Shown here in pieces: positions 8,566 to 18,149 of a stretch of DNA of 64,000 nt (positions are counted from its first letter, which is position 1; every line of letters begins with the position of its first letter). The translations under genes and the position numbers were made by a program. Source of the stretch: Pilimelia terevasa (GTDB lineage: Bacteria > Actinomycetota > Actinomycetes > Mycobacteriales > Micromonosporaceae); contig NZ_BMQC01000004.1 in assembly GCF_014647915.1 (NCBI RefSeq), positions 186,001-250,000 on the forward strand, written 5' to 3'. A model generated the notes under the pieces. It saw only the letters and a list, made by a program, of their open reading frames with translations. It was not told the DNA's origin and searched no databases.

Positions 8566-9195
8566 GTGTGGAGCGGGTTCTGGGCGGGCGTCGTCGCCGG
8601 CTACGGCGTCGCGGTGCCCGTCGGGGCCATCGCGGTACTCGTCATCGGGCTGAGCGCGCGCGTCTCGCTGCGGGTCGGCGTCGGCGCGGCGCTGGGCGCC
8701 GCCACCGCGGACGCCGGGTACGCGGCGGCGGCGGTGCTCGGCGGCGCCGCCCTGGCGGCGTGGGTCGCCCCGGCGGCCGGGACCACCCGGGTCCTCGCCG
8801 CCGCGGTCCTGCTGGCCCTCGCCGCCCGGACCGCCCACGCGGCGTGGCGGGACCACCGCGCGCACGCCGCCGCCCCGTCGGCGCCGGACACCCGCGCCGG
8901 GCTCGACACGCCGCTGCGCGCCTACCTGGCGGTCCTGGCGCTGACGGCACTCAACCCGGCCACCGTCGTGTACTTCGCCGCCCTGGTCCTCGGGCGGGAC
9001 GCGGCGGCGACCGGCGGCGCGGCAGGGGGCGCGTTCGTCGCCGGGGCGGCGCTGGCCTCGGCCAGTTGGCAGCTACTGCTGGCGGCCGGCGGCGCCCTCG
9101 TCGGGCGGGCGTTGGCGGGTCCGCGCGGCCGGCTCGCCTCCGGGCTGGTGTCGGCCGCGGTCGTCGCGGCACTCGGCCTGTGGATGCTCCGTTGA
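8566..9195 (+). CDS. LysE/RhtB-family amino-acid exporter
   Basis: A 209-residue membrane protein with about six hydrophobic segments. The N-terminus GVVAGYGVAVPVGAIAVLVI resembles the LysE family GxxxGPGP-type opening with Pro and Gly conserved. A second half begins LTALNPATVVYFAALVLG, the typical LysE/ArgO/RhtB motif with Asn-Pro. These transporters export amino acids by proton exchange; the substrate cannot be read from sequence. The start is GTG 8566 with a poor Shine-Dalgarno. It has its own terminator and does not overlap the flanking proteases, so co-function with them is only positional. Confidence 0.85.
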   Translation: MWSGFWAGVVAGYGVAVPVGAIAVLVIGLSARVSLRVGVGAALGAATADAGYAAAAVLGGAALAAWVAPAAGTTRVLAAAVLLALAARTAHAAWRDHRAHAAAPSAPDTRAGLDTPLRAYLAVLALTALNPATVVYFAALVLGRDAAATGGAAGGAFVAGAALASASWQLLLAAGGALVGRALAGPRGRLASGLVSAAVVAALGLWMLR

Positions 9196-9385
9196 CCGCC
9201 TGCTCCGGCGGCGGGCGGCAGTTCAGTCCGTCACCGGACCGTTACCAACTTCCCAGCGGACTCTCTGGCGCAGTGGCGTGGATCACCCTATTCTTCGATG
9301 GAAGTCGATGGATGGATGTGGCTGACGTCACCGTGGCGGTACGCCGGGGGGCGTGATGTCCCAGCACAGCGCCGTTGTCGACAGC

Positions 9386-9438
9386 TCGTACGGGCGGGTT
9401 GGGCGACCGGGGGATGGTCGCCCGGCCCGCCCGTACGA
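9386..9438 (+). terminator. Long two-part hairpin upstream of second protease promoter
   Basis: The outer arms TCGTACGGGCGGG and CCCGCCCGTACGA (13 bp) enclose inner arms GGGCGACC and GGTCGCCC. It lies 190 bases after the lysE stop and just before the protease promoter, so it probably insulates the two units. Confidence 0.7.
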
Positions 9439-9481
9439 CATCGCGCGGGGCCGGCCGCCCGCTGGCCGGTCCGGGTAGGAC

Positions 9482-9510
9482 TTGATTTTGTGGCGCGGCT
9501 CACATCTACT
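9482..9510 (+). promoter_or_regulatory. Predicted promoter of second trypsin gene (P2)
   Basis: The -35 TTGATT (9482-9487) and -10 TCTACT (9505-9510) have a 17-base spacer. The hexamers sit in the same place in the repeated block as in P1 at 7440-7468. Confidence 0.6.
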
Positions 9511-9572
9511 GTTCTCCACGTATCGATGTCCCCGTGACGACATCGGTTCTTCTGCCTGCACTAGGAGTCCGC

Positions 9573-10364
9573 ATGAACTGGCGAACCACCTCTCTCGCCG
9601 CCCTCGCCGCGACCCTCACCCTGGGCCTCGCGCCCCTGGCCGCCCAGGCCGCGCCCGCCGGTACCCCGCGCATCGTCGGCGGCAAGCCGGCCGCCGAGGG
9701 CCAGTTCCCGTGGGCCGTCAAGCTGAGCGTCGGCTGCGGCGGCACCCTCGTCTCCCCGGACATCGTGATCAGCGCCCAGCACTGCTTCGACCGTCCGGGC
9801 CGCCCCTTCACCGCGTACCTGGGCAAAACCAACTGGAGCCAGGGCGAGAAGCGCGCCGGCAAGAACTACAAGGTCGGTGGCGGCCCCGAGAAGGGTGACT
9901 GGGCGGTCCTGAAGCTGGACTCGCCGTACACCCCCGCGGCGTTCCCGGTGTTCCCGGCCGACGACAAGTTCGACACCGCGCCGACGTTCCGCGCCGCCGG
10001 CTGGGGCGCCACCAGCGAGGGCGGCGCCAGCTCCGCCAGGCTGCTCTACGTGGACGTGCCGCTGGTACCCGACACCGACAAGACGTGCAGCATGGCGCCG
10101 AGCGTCGAGATCTGTGCCGGTGACCTGGCCAAGGGTGGCATCGACACCTGCCAGGGCGACTCCGGCGGGCCGCTGGTGGCGTCGAAGACCGGCCGCATGA
10201 ATGCCAAGCCGCAGGAGTGGGTGCTGGTCGGCATGACGAGCTGGGGCAACGGCTGCGCCCGCCCCAACGAGCCGGGCCACTACGCCCAGCTCAGCGCGCA
10301 CCGCACCGAGATCCTCGCCGCCATCAGGGCGCTCGGCGGCCAGAACCCGGTGAACGTGGGCTGA
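9573..10364 (+). CDS. Secreted trypsin-like serine protease (S1 family), copy 2
   Basis: A 263-residue paralogue of the protease at 7623. It has a signal peptide (about 1-27), the activation site PR|IVGG (34-37), triad H70, D109, S197 and the S1 Asp six residues before the Ser. The mature domains are highly similar throughout. A 90-base coding stretch around the active-site serine (10104-10193) is identical to 8169-8258. Signal peptides and the DNA flanks are more diverged than the catalytic part. Start ATG 9573 follows CTAGGAG. It probably duplicates the role of copy 1 as an exported Arg/Lys-specific protease. Confidence 0.95.
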   Translation: MNWRTTSLAALAATLTLGLAPLAAQAAPAGTPRIVGGKPAAEGQFPWAVKLSVGCGGTLVSPDIVISAQHCFDRPGRPFTAYLGKTNWSQGEKRAGKNYKVGGGPEKGDWAVLKLDSPYTPAAFPVFPADDKFDTAPTFRAAGWGATSEGGASSARLLYVDVPLVPDTDKTCSMAPSVEICAGDLAKGGIDTCQGDSGGPLVASKTGRMNAKPQEWVLVGMTSWGNGCARPNEPGHYAQLSAHRTEILAAIRALGGQNPVNVG

Positions 10365-10381
10365 CGCCCGCCGTGGGTGTC

Positions 10382-10418
10382 CGGTGCCCGCTCTCCGCAC
10401 GTGGGGGAGCGGGCACCG
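10382..10418 (+). terminator. Hairpin after second trypsin gene
   Basis: Arms CGGTGCCCGCTC and GAGCGGGCACCG pair perfectly over 12 bp and extend to 15 bp with one G-U, around a 7-base loop. It lies 18 bases after the stop, the same distance as in copy 1, but the sequence differs from that hairpin. Confidence 0.75.
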
Positions 10419-10479
10419 CCGCGTGCGACGGCGCCCGTCGCGGGGCGCCGGCCGCGGCCGGCGCCGGTAGGTTGGGGCG

Positions 10480-11157
10480 GTGCAGGGCAGACCCGCCGCC
10501 GGGGGCGGCCGCTGGATCGAGGTACCGCAGGCGCGGCTGGCGCGCTGGGTGGCGGGCTTCGACGCGCGCCACGGCGCGCCCACGGTGCACGCCGAGCCGT
10601 ACGGCGCGCGCCTGGTGGCCCCCGACGGCGCCGAGGCCGAGATCCACCTGCCCCCGGGGGCCCCGGCGCCCGGCCCGCCCGGCGCCGCCGCGGGCTCGGT
10701 CGTGGACCGCGTCGCCGCGGCGGCGGCCGCGCCCCGGGCGCTCGGCCTCGTGCTCGCCCGCCGCGGCGCCGTGGCCGTGGCCGTGGCCGACGGCGACACG
10801 CTGACCCGCACGAAGGTCGACACCCGCTACGTGCAGGGCCGGACCGCCGCCGGGGGCTGGTCCCAGCAGCGCTTCGCCCGGCGCCGGGAGAACCAGGCCC
10901 GGGCCGCCGCCCAGGCCGGCGCCGACATCGTCGCCCGCCTGCTGCTGCCCGAGGTCGGCCGGCTGGCCGCCGTCGTGTGCGGCGGCGACCGCCAGTTCGT
11001 CGAGGCCGTCATGGCGGACCGCCGCCTGGCGCCGCTGGCGCCGCTGCGCGCGGCGCGGCTGTACGAGGTGCCGGAGCCGCGGCACGCGGTGCTGGAGTCC
11101 ACGCTGGCGGCCGCCCGGGCGCTGCGTGTCCTCGTCCGCGAGCCCGGACCGCGCTGA
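10480..11157 (+). CDS. acVLRF1-type peptidyl-tRNA hydrolase (Vms1/ANKZF1-like release factor)
   Basis: A 225-residue cytosolic protein. The key motif GGWSQQRFARRREN (125-138) matches the catalytic loop of the Vms1/ANKZF1/acVLRF1 family, an eRF1-like fold in which a Gln replaces the GGQ glutamine and cleaves peptidyl-tRNA stalled on free large subunits. The N-terminal half has a beta-rich segment; the C-terminal half has alternating strand and helix (LAAVVCGGDRQFVEAVM). Known family members act in ribosome-associated quality control. The start is GTG 10480. It converges on the minus-strand metallopeptidase, with only 10 bases between them. Confidence 0.85.
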   Translation: MQGRPAAGGGRWIEVPQARLARWVAGFDARHGAPTVHAEPYGARLVAPDGAEAEIHLPPGAPAPGPPGAAAGSVVDRVAAAAAAPRALGLVLARRGAVAVAVADGDTLTRTKVDTRYVQGRTAAGGWSQQRFARRRENQARAAAQAGADIVARLLLPEVGRLAAVVCGGDRQFVEAVMADRRLAPLAPLRAARLYEVPEPRHAVLESTLAAARALRVLVREPGPR

Positions 11158-11167
11158 CCGCCGTCCT

Positions 11168-12091
11168 CTAGGCCGCGGCGAAGGTGTCGCAGCGGGTCGG
11201 GTCGCCGGTGTCGTAGCCGGTGCGGAACCAGCGCTGCCGGTCCGCCGAGGAGCCGTGGGTGAACGCCGACTCGTTGACCCGGCCGCCCATCTTCTGCTGG
11301 ATGGCGTCGTCGCCGATGCGCGCCGCCGTGTCCAGGCCCTCCTGGATGTCCGCGTCGGTGATCTTCGAGAACAGCGGGACGCCCCGCTGGTCGTCCGTGC
11401 CGGTGGCGTGGTGCGCCCAGGCGCCCGCGTAGCAGTCCGCCTGGAGCTCCAGCTTGACCGAGTACCGGTTGGCGTTGCCCGGGTCGCGCTGCTGCGCCCG
11501 GCGCATCTGCGCCTCGGTCCCGAGCAGCGTCTGCACGTGGTGGCCGTACTCGTGGGCGATCACGTACGGCTGGGCGAACTCCCCGGGCGCCCCGAGCTGG
11601 TCGGCGAGCGTCCGGTAGAAGGTCAGGTCGATGTACACGTTGCGGTCGGCCGGGCAGTAGAACGGCCCCACGCCGGCATCCGCGTTGCCGCAGCCGGTGC
11701 GGACCGCGCCGGAGAAGAAGTTGGTCTTGGCGGGCTGGTACGGCTTGCCGAGGCGCTGCGGCAGCGCGTCGCGCCAGTAGTCCTGGACCGAGTTGACGTA
11801 CAGCGTGTTGCGGCAGTCCAGTTTGCGCAGCTTGTCGGCCTGCGCGCAGCGCGCGGCGAGCGCCTGCTGGTCGGCGGGCGCCCCGTCCTCGGTCAGCGCC
11901 TGGTACCCGAAGGTGCCGCCGCCGATCACCGTGGCGAGCACCGCGACGATCAGGCCCAGCCAGCCGCCCCGCCCGGTGGGCAGCGGCAGGCCGCCGAGTC
12001 CGCCGCCGCCCAGGCCGCCCCCGCCGCCGGAGGAGCCCCGCAGGTCGTCCACCTGACTCGTGTCGATCTGTGCCTTGTCGTTCAACTCCAT
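11168..12091 (-). CDS. YpfJ-type neutral zinc metallopeptidase
   Basis: A 307-residue membrane-anchored peptidase (YpfJ/COG2321). A Gly-rich cytoplasmic leader (about 18-45) precedes one transmembrane segment (WLGLIVAVLATVIGGGTFGY). The external domain has HEYGH (180-184), ELQADCYAGAW downstream as the third zinc ligand region, and an even number of cysteines. The ending THGSSADRQRWFRTGYDTGD is characteristic of the family. Substrate is unknown. ATG 12091 follows a spacer facing the ABC-F gene, so the two share a 255-base divergent region with no motif I could recognise. Confidence 0.9.
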   Translation of the reverse strand: MELNDKAQIDTSQVDDLRGSSGGGGGLGGGGLGGLPLPTGRGGWLGLIVAVLATVIGGGTFGYQALTEDGAPADQQALAARCAQADKLRKLDCRNTLYVNSVQDYWRDALPQRLGKPYQPAKTNFFSGAVRTGCGNADAGVGPFYCPADRNVYIDLTFYRTLADQLGAPGEFAQPYVIAHEYGHHVQTLLGTEAQMRRAQQRDPGNANRYSVKLELQADCYAGAWAHHATGTDDQRGVPLFSKITDADIQEGLDTAARIGDDAIQQKMGGRVNESAFTHGSSADRQRWFRTGYDTGDPTRCDTFAAA

Positions 12092-12346
12092 GACGAGCCC
12101 CTGTCCCTGCGCCGTTCCCGCGTCCCACCGGTACCCGCTTCGCCGGCCGCCAACCCATGGCCGCGCCGCCGGGCCGGTACGATCACCGTCGGGGACCCGA
12201 CCGGCGTGACCGGTGTCGCCCCCAGCCTGCCAGCACCATCCGGGCTGCCCGCACCACCCCACCTGCTCGTACCGCCGACCAGCGCGCCGACCGATGCCGC
12301 GGCCCGGCCGCGCCGGCCGGCCCCGCCGAGAGTGAGCGCGACCACC

Positions 12347-13951
<1,605 letters not shown>

Positions 13952-14244
13952 GAGTGCGCCTATATAACTTTGATTTTGCAAATTGGCCAGACAATCGTCG
14001 GGTAATTGACAGACCCGTGCGTGTCGGTTGGCGAACATTCCTTGGCTGGCGCATGATCGTCCAAGACGGTCTAATGGGTGGGTCATCACCATGCACCGCG
14101 CCTGACCGTGCACCCGCGCCCGCCCCTGCCCCCATGGGGACCGCTGCCGGCATCTCTCGCCACGCCGACGGGTCGCCGGGCGCCGCGCCACCGCAAGTCC
14201 AGGGCACAGCATCACACCCACAGTCTCGGACGTGAGGATTCCAC
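13952..14244. other. Intergenic region with an AT-rich island before the HTH gene
   Basis: 293 bases between the ABC-F stop and the small HTH gene. Bases 13961-14010 are unusually AT-rich for this genome. Possible promoter elements include TTGGCG (14027) with CATGAT about 18 bases on, and TCTAAT near 14070. A GTGAGGA Shine-Dalgarno sits 8 bases before ATG 14245. No gene is supported here. Confidence 0.5.
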
Positions 14245-14472
14245 ATGGCAGCCACCGCCACAGCCAGCACCACGGAGAAGGGTCGTCGGATCATCGGGGC
14301 CGAGCGGCAGTCGCTCTCCAAGGACCTCGTCAAGCGGTACACCTCCGGTGAGAGCATCCGGGCGCTGGCCGCGTCGACCGGCCGGTCGTACGGCTTCGTC
14401 CACCGGGTGCTCAGCGAGTCCGGCGTGCAGCTACGCCAGCGTGGCGGTGCGCGGCGCCGCAAGAAAGCCTGA
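14245..14472 (+). CDS. Small helix-turn-helix DNA-binding protein
   Basis: A 75-residue basic protein. The core (about 20-62) is a single helix-turn-helix: LSKDLVKRYTSGESIRALAA, then TGRSYGFVHRVLSESGVQLR. The family resembles the resolvase/Hin-type HTH used alone, as in many short actinobacterial proteins of unknown target. The C-terminus GGARRRKKA is strongly basic. It has its own upstream region with an AT-rich promoter-like segment and is followed after 21 bases by an enoyl-CoA hydratase gene. Its size, Shine-Dalgarno and codon use support a real gene; function beyond DNA binding is unknown. Confidence 0.85.
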   Translation: MAATATASTTEKGRRIIGAERQSLSKDLVKRYTSGESIRALAASTGRSYGFVHRVLSESGVQLRQRGGARRRKKA

Positions 14473-14493
14473 GCCGCCGGTACGCTGCACGGC

Positions 14494-15252
14494 ATGACGC
14501 ACGACGGCGTTGCGCTGCGGGTCGACGGTCCGGTCGCCACGGTCACCCTGGACCGGCCCGAGGTGCTCAACGCACAGACCACCGGGATGTGGGCGCGGCT
14601 GCGTGAGGTGGCCCGCGATCTCGCGGGGGACGTCCGGGTGGTGGTGGTGCGCGGGGCCGGCCGGGCCTTCAGCTCCGGTCTGGACCTGCGCCGACTCGAC
14701 GGTCCGACGGGCCTGCTGGCGGAGCTGACCGCCGGCGGCCCGGCGGCCTGCGCGGAGCGGATCGCCGAGTTCCAGCAGGCCTTCTCCTGGCTCCGCCGGC
14801 CCGACCTCGTCAGCATCGCCGCCGTCCGCGGCCCCGCCGTGGGCGCCGGCTTCCAGCTCGCCCTCCAGTGCGACCTGCGGATCCTGGCCGCCGACGCCGT
14901 GCTGGCGATGAGCGAGGTCACCCACGGGCTCGTCCCCGACCTCGGCGGCATCCGGCCCCTCGTCGACCTCGTCGGCCACGGCCGGGCCGCCGAACTCTGC
15001 CTCACCGGCCGCCACGTCGACGCCGCGGAGGCGGCCCGGCTCGGCCTGGCCACCCTCGTCGTGCCACCGGATACGCTCGAAGCCGCGACCGATGATCTCG
15101 TCGCCGCCGTCCTGGCCGCCGACCGGGACGCCGCCGCCGAGATCAAGGCGCTCGTGGCCGGGGCCACCGTCCGGGACCCCGAGGCGCAGCTACGGGCCGA
15201 GCGCGAGGCGCAGACCCGGCGGCTGTTCCGGCTGGCCGGTCGCGGCGACTGA
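14494..15252 (+). CDS. Enoyl-CoA hydratase/isomerase (crotonase) family protein
   Basis: A 252-residue crotonase-fold enzyme. The oxyanion-hole motifs are present: GAGRAFSSGLDLR near residue 53 and AVRGPAVGAGFQLALQCDLR near 111. The catalytic-glutamate positions of classic hydratases are replaced (the second helix reads MSEVTHGLVPDLGG), and a region GLVPDLGGIRPL resembles isomerase-type members. The substrate is a CoA thioester, otherwise undefined. Start ATG 14494 is 21 bases after the HTH gene; the ABC exporter gene starts 51 bases downstream after a short GC-rich hairpin. Confidence 0.88.
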   Translation: MTHDGVALRVDGPVATVTLDRPEVLNAQTTGMWARLREVARDLAGDVRVVVVRGAGRAFSSGLDLRRLDGPTGLLAELTAGGPAACAERIAEFQQAFSWLRRPDLVSIAAVRGPAVGAGFQLALQCDLRILAADAVLAMSEVTHGLVPDLGGIRPLVDLVGHGRAAELCLTGRHVDAAEAARLGLATLVVPPDTLEAATDDLVAAVLAADRDAAAEIKALVAGATVRDPEAQLRAEREAQTRRLFRLAGRGD

Positions 15253-15303
15253 ACGCCCGCCCCGCGGGCGGGCCGGTCGGTCCGCCGGGTGGGAGAGGGT
15301 GCG

Positions 15304-17205
15304 ATGAGCGGCGCGATGGGCACGGGCGGCTGGGGGATGCTGCGCGCGCTGGGCCGGGAGGCCGAGCTGGGCGACCACCAGCTCAGCCGCGGTACCGGCC
15401 GGCGGATCCTGGCGTTCGCGCGGCCGTACCGCGGGGAGATCGCCGTCTTCCTCACCGCCGTCGTGATCTCCGCCGCGATCGGCGTCGCCACGCCGGTCCT
15501 GGCCGGCCGGGTCGTCAACGTCATCACCGCCGGCGGCGCGGACGCCGCCGGCACGATCGTGCGGATCGCGGTGGTCATCGCCGGCCTGGCCGTCGCCGAC
15601 GCGGGGCTGTCGCTGGTGCAGCGGTGGTACTCGTCGCGGATCGGCGAGGGCATCATCCTGCACCTGCGCACGCAGGTCTACGACCACGTGCAGCGGCTGC
15701 CGCTGCAGTTCTTCGCCCGGACCCAGACCGGGGCGCTGGTCAGCCGGCTCAACGGCGACGTCCTCGGCGCGCAGCGGGCCTTCACCACCACGCTGTCCGG
15801 TGTGGTCAGCAACGTCATCCAGCTCGTGCTGACCGCCGCGGTGATGTTCACGCTCTCCTGGCAGATCACGGCGCTCTCGCTGGTCCTGCTGCCGGTGTTC
15901 ATCCTGCCCGCGCGGCGGGTGGGCCGCCGGCTCGCCGAGATGACCCGGGAGTCCTTCGCCCTGGACGCGCAGATGAACGCGACGATGACCGAGCGGTTCG
16001 GGGTCAGCGGCGCCCTGCTGGTCAAGCTGTTCGGCCGGCCCGAGGTCGAGGCGCGGCGGTTCGCGGCGCGCGCCCGCCGGGTCCGCGACATCGGCATCCG
16101 GCAGGCCATGTACTCGCGGGTCTTCTTCGTCGCGATGATGCTCGTGGCGGCGCTGGCCCAGGCGCTCACCTACGGCGTGGGCGGCTGGCTGGCGGTGCAG
16201 GGCGCGGTCAGCGCCGGGACGGTGGTCACGCTCGCGCTGCTGCTGACCCGGCTGTACGGGCCGCTGACCGCGCTGTCCAACGTGCGCGTCGACGTGATGA
16301 GCGCCCTGGTGTCCTTCGACCGGGTCTTCGAGGTGCTCGACCTCGCCCCGGCCATCGTGGACCGGCCGGACGCGGTGCCGGTCCCGGCCGGCGCCGGCCG
16401 GGTCGAGTTCGCCGACGTGCACTTCACGTACCCCTCGGCGAAGGACGTCTCGCTGGCCTCCCTGGAGGGCGTCGCGGCGCTGGACCGGGGCGGGTCCGCG
16501 CCCGTCCTGCGGGGCGTCAGCTTCACCGTCGAGCCGGGGCGGCTCGTGGCCCTGGTGGGGCCGTCCGGGGCGGGCAAGTCCACCGCCTCCCTGCTGCTGA
16601 ACCGGATCTACGACGTCACCGCGGGCGCGATCCGGGTCGGCGGGGTCGACGTCCGCGACGCCACCGCCGCCTCGCTGCGCGACACGATCGGCGTGGTCGC
16701 CCAGGAGGCGCACCTGTTCCACGAGTCGCTCGCCGACAACCTGCGCTACGCGCGCCCCGCCGCCACCGACGCGGAGCTGTGGGCGGCCCTGGCGGCGGCG
16801 CAGGTCGCCGACGTGGTGCGGGCGCTGCCCGACGGCCTGGACACCGTCGTCGGCGAGCGCGGGTACCGCTTCTCCGGCGGCGAGAAGCAGCGGATCGCCA
16901 TCGCCCGCCTGCTGCTCAAGGCACCGTCGATCGTCGTCCTGGACGAGGCGACCGCGCACCTGGACTCCGAGTCCGAGGCCGCGGTCGCCGCCGCCCTCCA
17001 GACCGCCCTGGCCGGCCGGACCGCACTGGTGATCGCGCACCGGCTGTCCACGGTCCGCGACGCCGACGAGATCCTGGTCCTGGACGGGGGCCGGATCGTC
17101 CAGCGCGGCACCCACGCGGCACTGCTGGCCGCGGGCGGCCCGTACGCGAACCTGTACCGCACGCAGTTCGCCGACCCCGGTGCGGGCCCGGCGCCCGCCG
17201 GGTGA
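15304..17205 (+). CDS. ABC exporter, fused permease and ATPase (MsbA/multidrug type)
   Basis: A 633-residue half-transporter. Six transmembrane helices occupy about residues 45-320 (for example IAVFLTAVVISAAIGVATPV), followed by a nucleotide-binding domain with Walker A GPSGAGKST, Q-loop VAQEAHLFHESL, signature FSGGEKQR, Walker B IVVLDEATAHLD and H-loop IAHRLST. All catalytic residues are intact, so a homodimeric exporter is expected. The substrate (lipid, drug or peptide) is not apparent. ATG 15304 has a GGGAGAGG Shine-Dalgarno. Confidence 0.93.
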   Translation: MSGAMGTGGWGMLRALGREAELGDHQLSRGTGRRILAFARPYRGEIAVFLTAVVISAAIGVATPVLAGRVVNVITAGGADAAGTIVRIAVVIAGLAVADAGLSLVQRWYSSRIGEGIILHLRTQVYDHVQRLPLQFFARTQTGALVSRLNGDVLGAQRAFTTTLSGVVSNVIQLVLTAAVMFTLSWQITALSLVLLPVFILPARRVGRRLAEMTRESFALDAQMNATMTERFGVSGALLVKLFGRPEVEARRFAARARRVRDIGIRQAMYSRVFFVAMMLVAALAQALTYGVGGWLAVQGAVSAGTVVTLALLLTRLYGPLTALSNVRVDVMSALVSFDRVFEVLDLAPAIVDRPDAVPVPAGAGRVEFADVHFTYPSAKDVSLASLEGVAALDRGGSAPVLRGVSFTVEPGRLVALVGPSGAGKSTASLLLNRIYDVTAGAIRVGGVDVRDATAASLRDTIGVVAQEAHLFHESLADNLRYARPAATDAELWAALAAAQVADVVRALPDGLDTVVGERGYRFSGGEKQRIAIARLLLKAPSIVVLDEATAHLDSESEAAVAAALQTALAGRTALVIAHRLSTVRDADEILVLDGGRIVQRGTHAALLAAGGPYANLYRTQFADPGAGPAPAG

Positions 17206-17233
17206 GGGGCGCCTCCGACCGGCGCGCCGACCC

Positions 17234-17269
17234 GGCGCCGCGCGCCGTTCACCAGGCGCGCGCGGCGCC
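17234..17269. terminator. Bidirectional hairpin between convergent ABC exporter and SDR genes
   Basis: The arm at 17234-17246 and the arm at 17255-17269 share a 12-bp complementary GC-rich core, around a loop that contains the end of the SDR gene. It can serve both converging transcripts. Confidence 0.6.
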
Positions 17270-18010
17270 CCCGTCGACCGGTACCGCCAGGCCGGTCAGG
17301 TAGCTCGCCGCGGGGGACAGCAGGAACGCGGCCACCCGGCCGAACTCCGCGGGCTCGCCCAGCCGGCCCAGCGGGATCGCCGCCTCCGCCTCGGCCTGCG
17401 CCCGCGCCGCGTCGCTGGTCGCCGCGAACAGCTCCCGGTTGCGGTCGGTGAGGATCCGGTGCGGGAGCAGGCTGAACACCCGCACGCCCCGCGGGCCGTA
17501 CGTGTCGGCGAACTCCTTGGCGACGCCGGCCAGGCCGGGCCGCAGCCCGTTGGAGACGCCCAGGCCCGGCACCGGGCTGCGCGCCGCGCTGGACAGCACC
17601 AGGCCGACCGCGCCGCCGCGGTCCAGCCGCGCGGCGACGGTGCGGGCGCAGCGGACGGCGCCGAGGAAGACGGTGTCGAACGCCGCCCGCCAGGCCTGGT
17701 CGTCCACGGTGTCGGCGGCGCCGGGCGCCGGCCCGCCGACGGAGATCAGCGCGCCGTCCACCCGGCCGAAGGCGGTCACCGCGGCCTCCAGCAGCCGGTC
17801 CGGGGTGCGCGGGTCACCGAGGTCGGCGGCCAGGCCGCGGGCGTGCTCCGGGCCGCCCAGCGCGGCGGCGGCGCTGTCCGCGGCGGCGGCGTCGCGGCCG
17901 GCCACGACGACCCGGGCGCCGTCGGCCACCAGGCACTCCGCCGCCGCCCTGCCGAGGCCGCGGGTGGCGCCGGTGAGCAGGTACACGCGTCCGCCGAGTC
18001 CGAGATCCAT
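17249..18010 (-). CDS. Atypical short-chain dehydrogenase/reductase
   Basis: A 253-residue Rossmann protein with nucleotide motif TGATRGLGRA (12-21) and the C-terminal ASYLTGLAVPVDGGAA found in classical SDRs. The usual catalytic Tyr-x3-Lys is not present: the segment after the LSSAA serine reads PGLGVSNGLRPGLAGVAKE, with Ser-Asn-x2-Arg in place of Tyr-x3-Lys. This variant occurs in a subgroup of SDRs whose activity is unclear. It lies 139 bases downstream of the TIGR04222-MNIO-partner operon on the same strand and could be read through from it, but no overlap links them. Confidence 0.87.
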   Translation of the reverse strand: MDLGLGGRVYLLTGATRGLGRAAAECLVADGARVVVAGRDAAAADSAAAALGGPEHARGLAADLGDPRTPDRLLEAAVTAFGRVDGALISVGGPAPGAADTVDDQAWRAAFDTVFLGAVRCARTVAARLDRGGAVGLVLSSAARSPVPGLGVSNGLRPGLAGVAKEFADTYGPRGVRVFSLLPHRILTDRNRELFAATSDAARAQAEAEAAIPLGRLGEPAEFGRVAAFLLSPAASYLTGLAVPVDGGAARAW

Positions 18011-18149
18011 GCCGCCATCATGCCCGGCGCCCCCCGCGGCTTCCGGTCCGACCCTGGGAGGCCGCAGCGGGCGCAGGGCCGGGGTGGGGGCCGGGTCGGG
18101 GTGGCGACCAGGGCAGGCCGACGGCGTGGCGGGCGACAGCCGCGCCGGG

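Larger units (their letters stand above)
9196..9572. other. Intergenic region between LysE gene and second trypsin gene
   Basis: 377 bases. The first 190 bases show no supported gene; short ORFs here lack codon bias and Shine-Dalgarno sites. A long hairpin lies at 9386-9438, and the duplicated protease promoter block lies at 9477-9535. Confidence 0.65.

Noticed and set aside
9298-9537. Small ORF between lysE and the second trypsin gene
   Set aside because: It runs through the long hairpin and the duplicated promoter, lacks a Shine-Dalgarno and has no coding bias.
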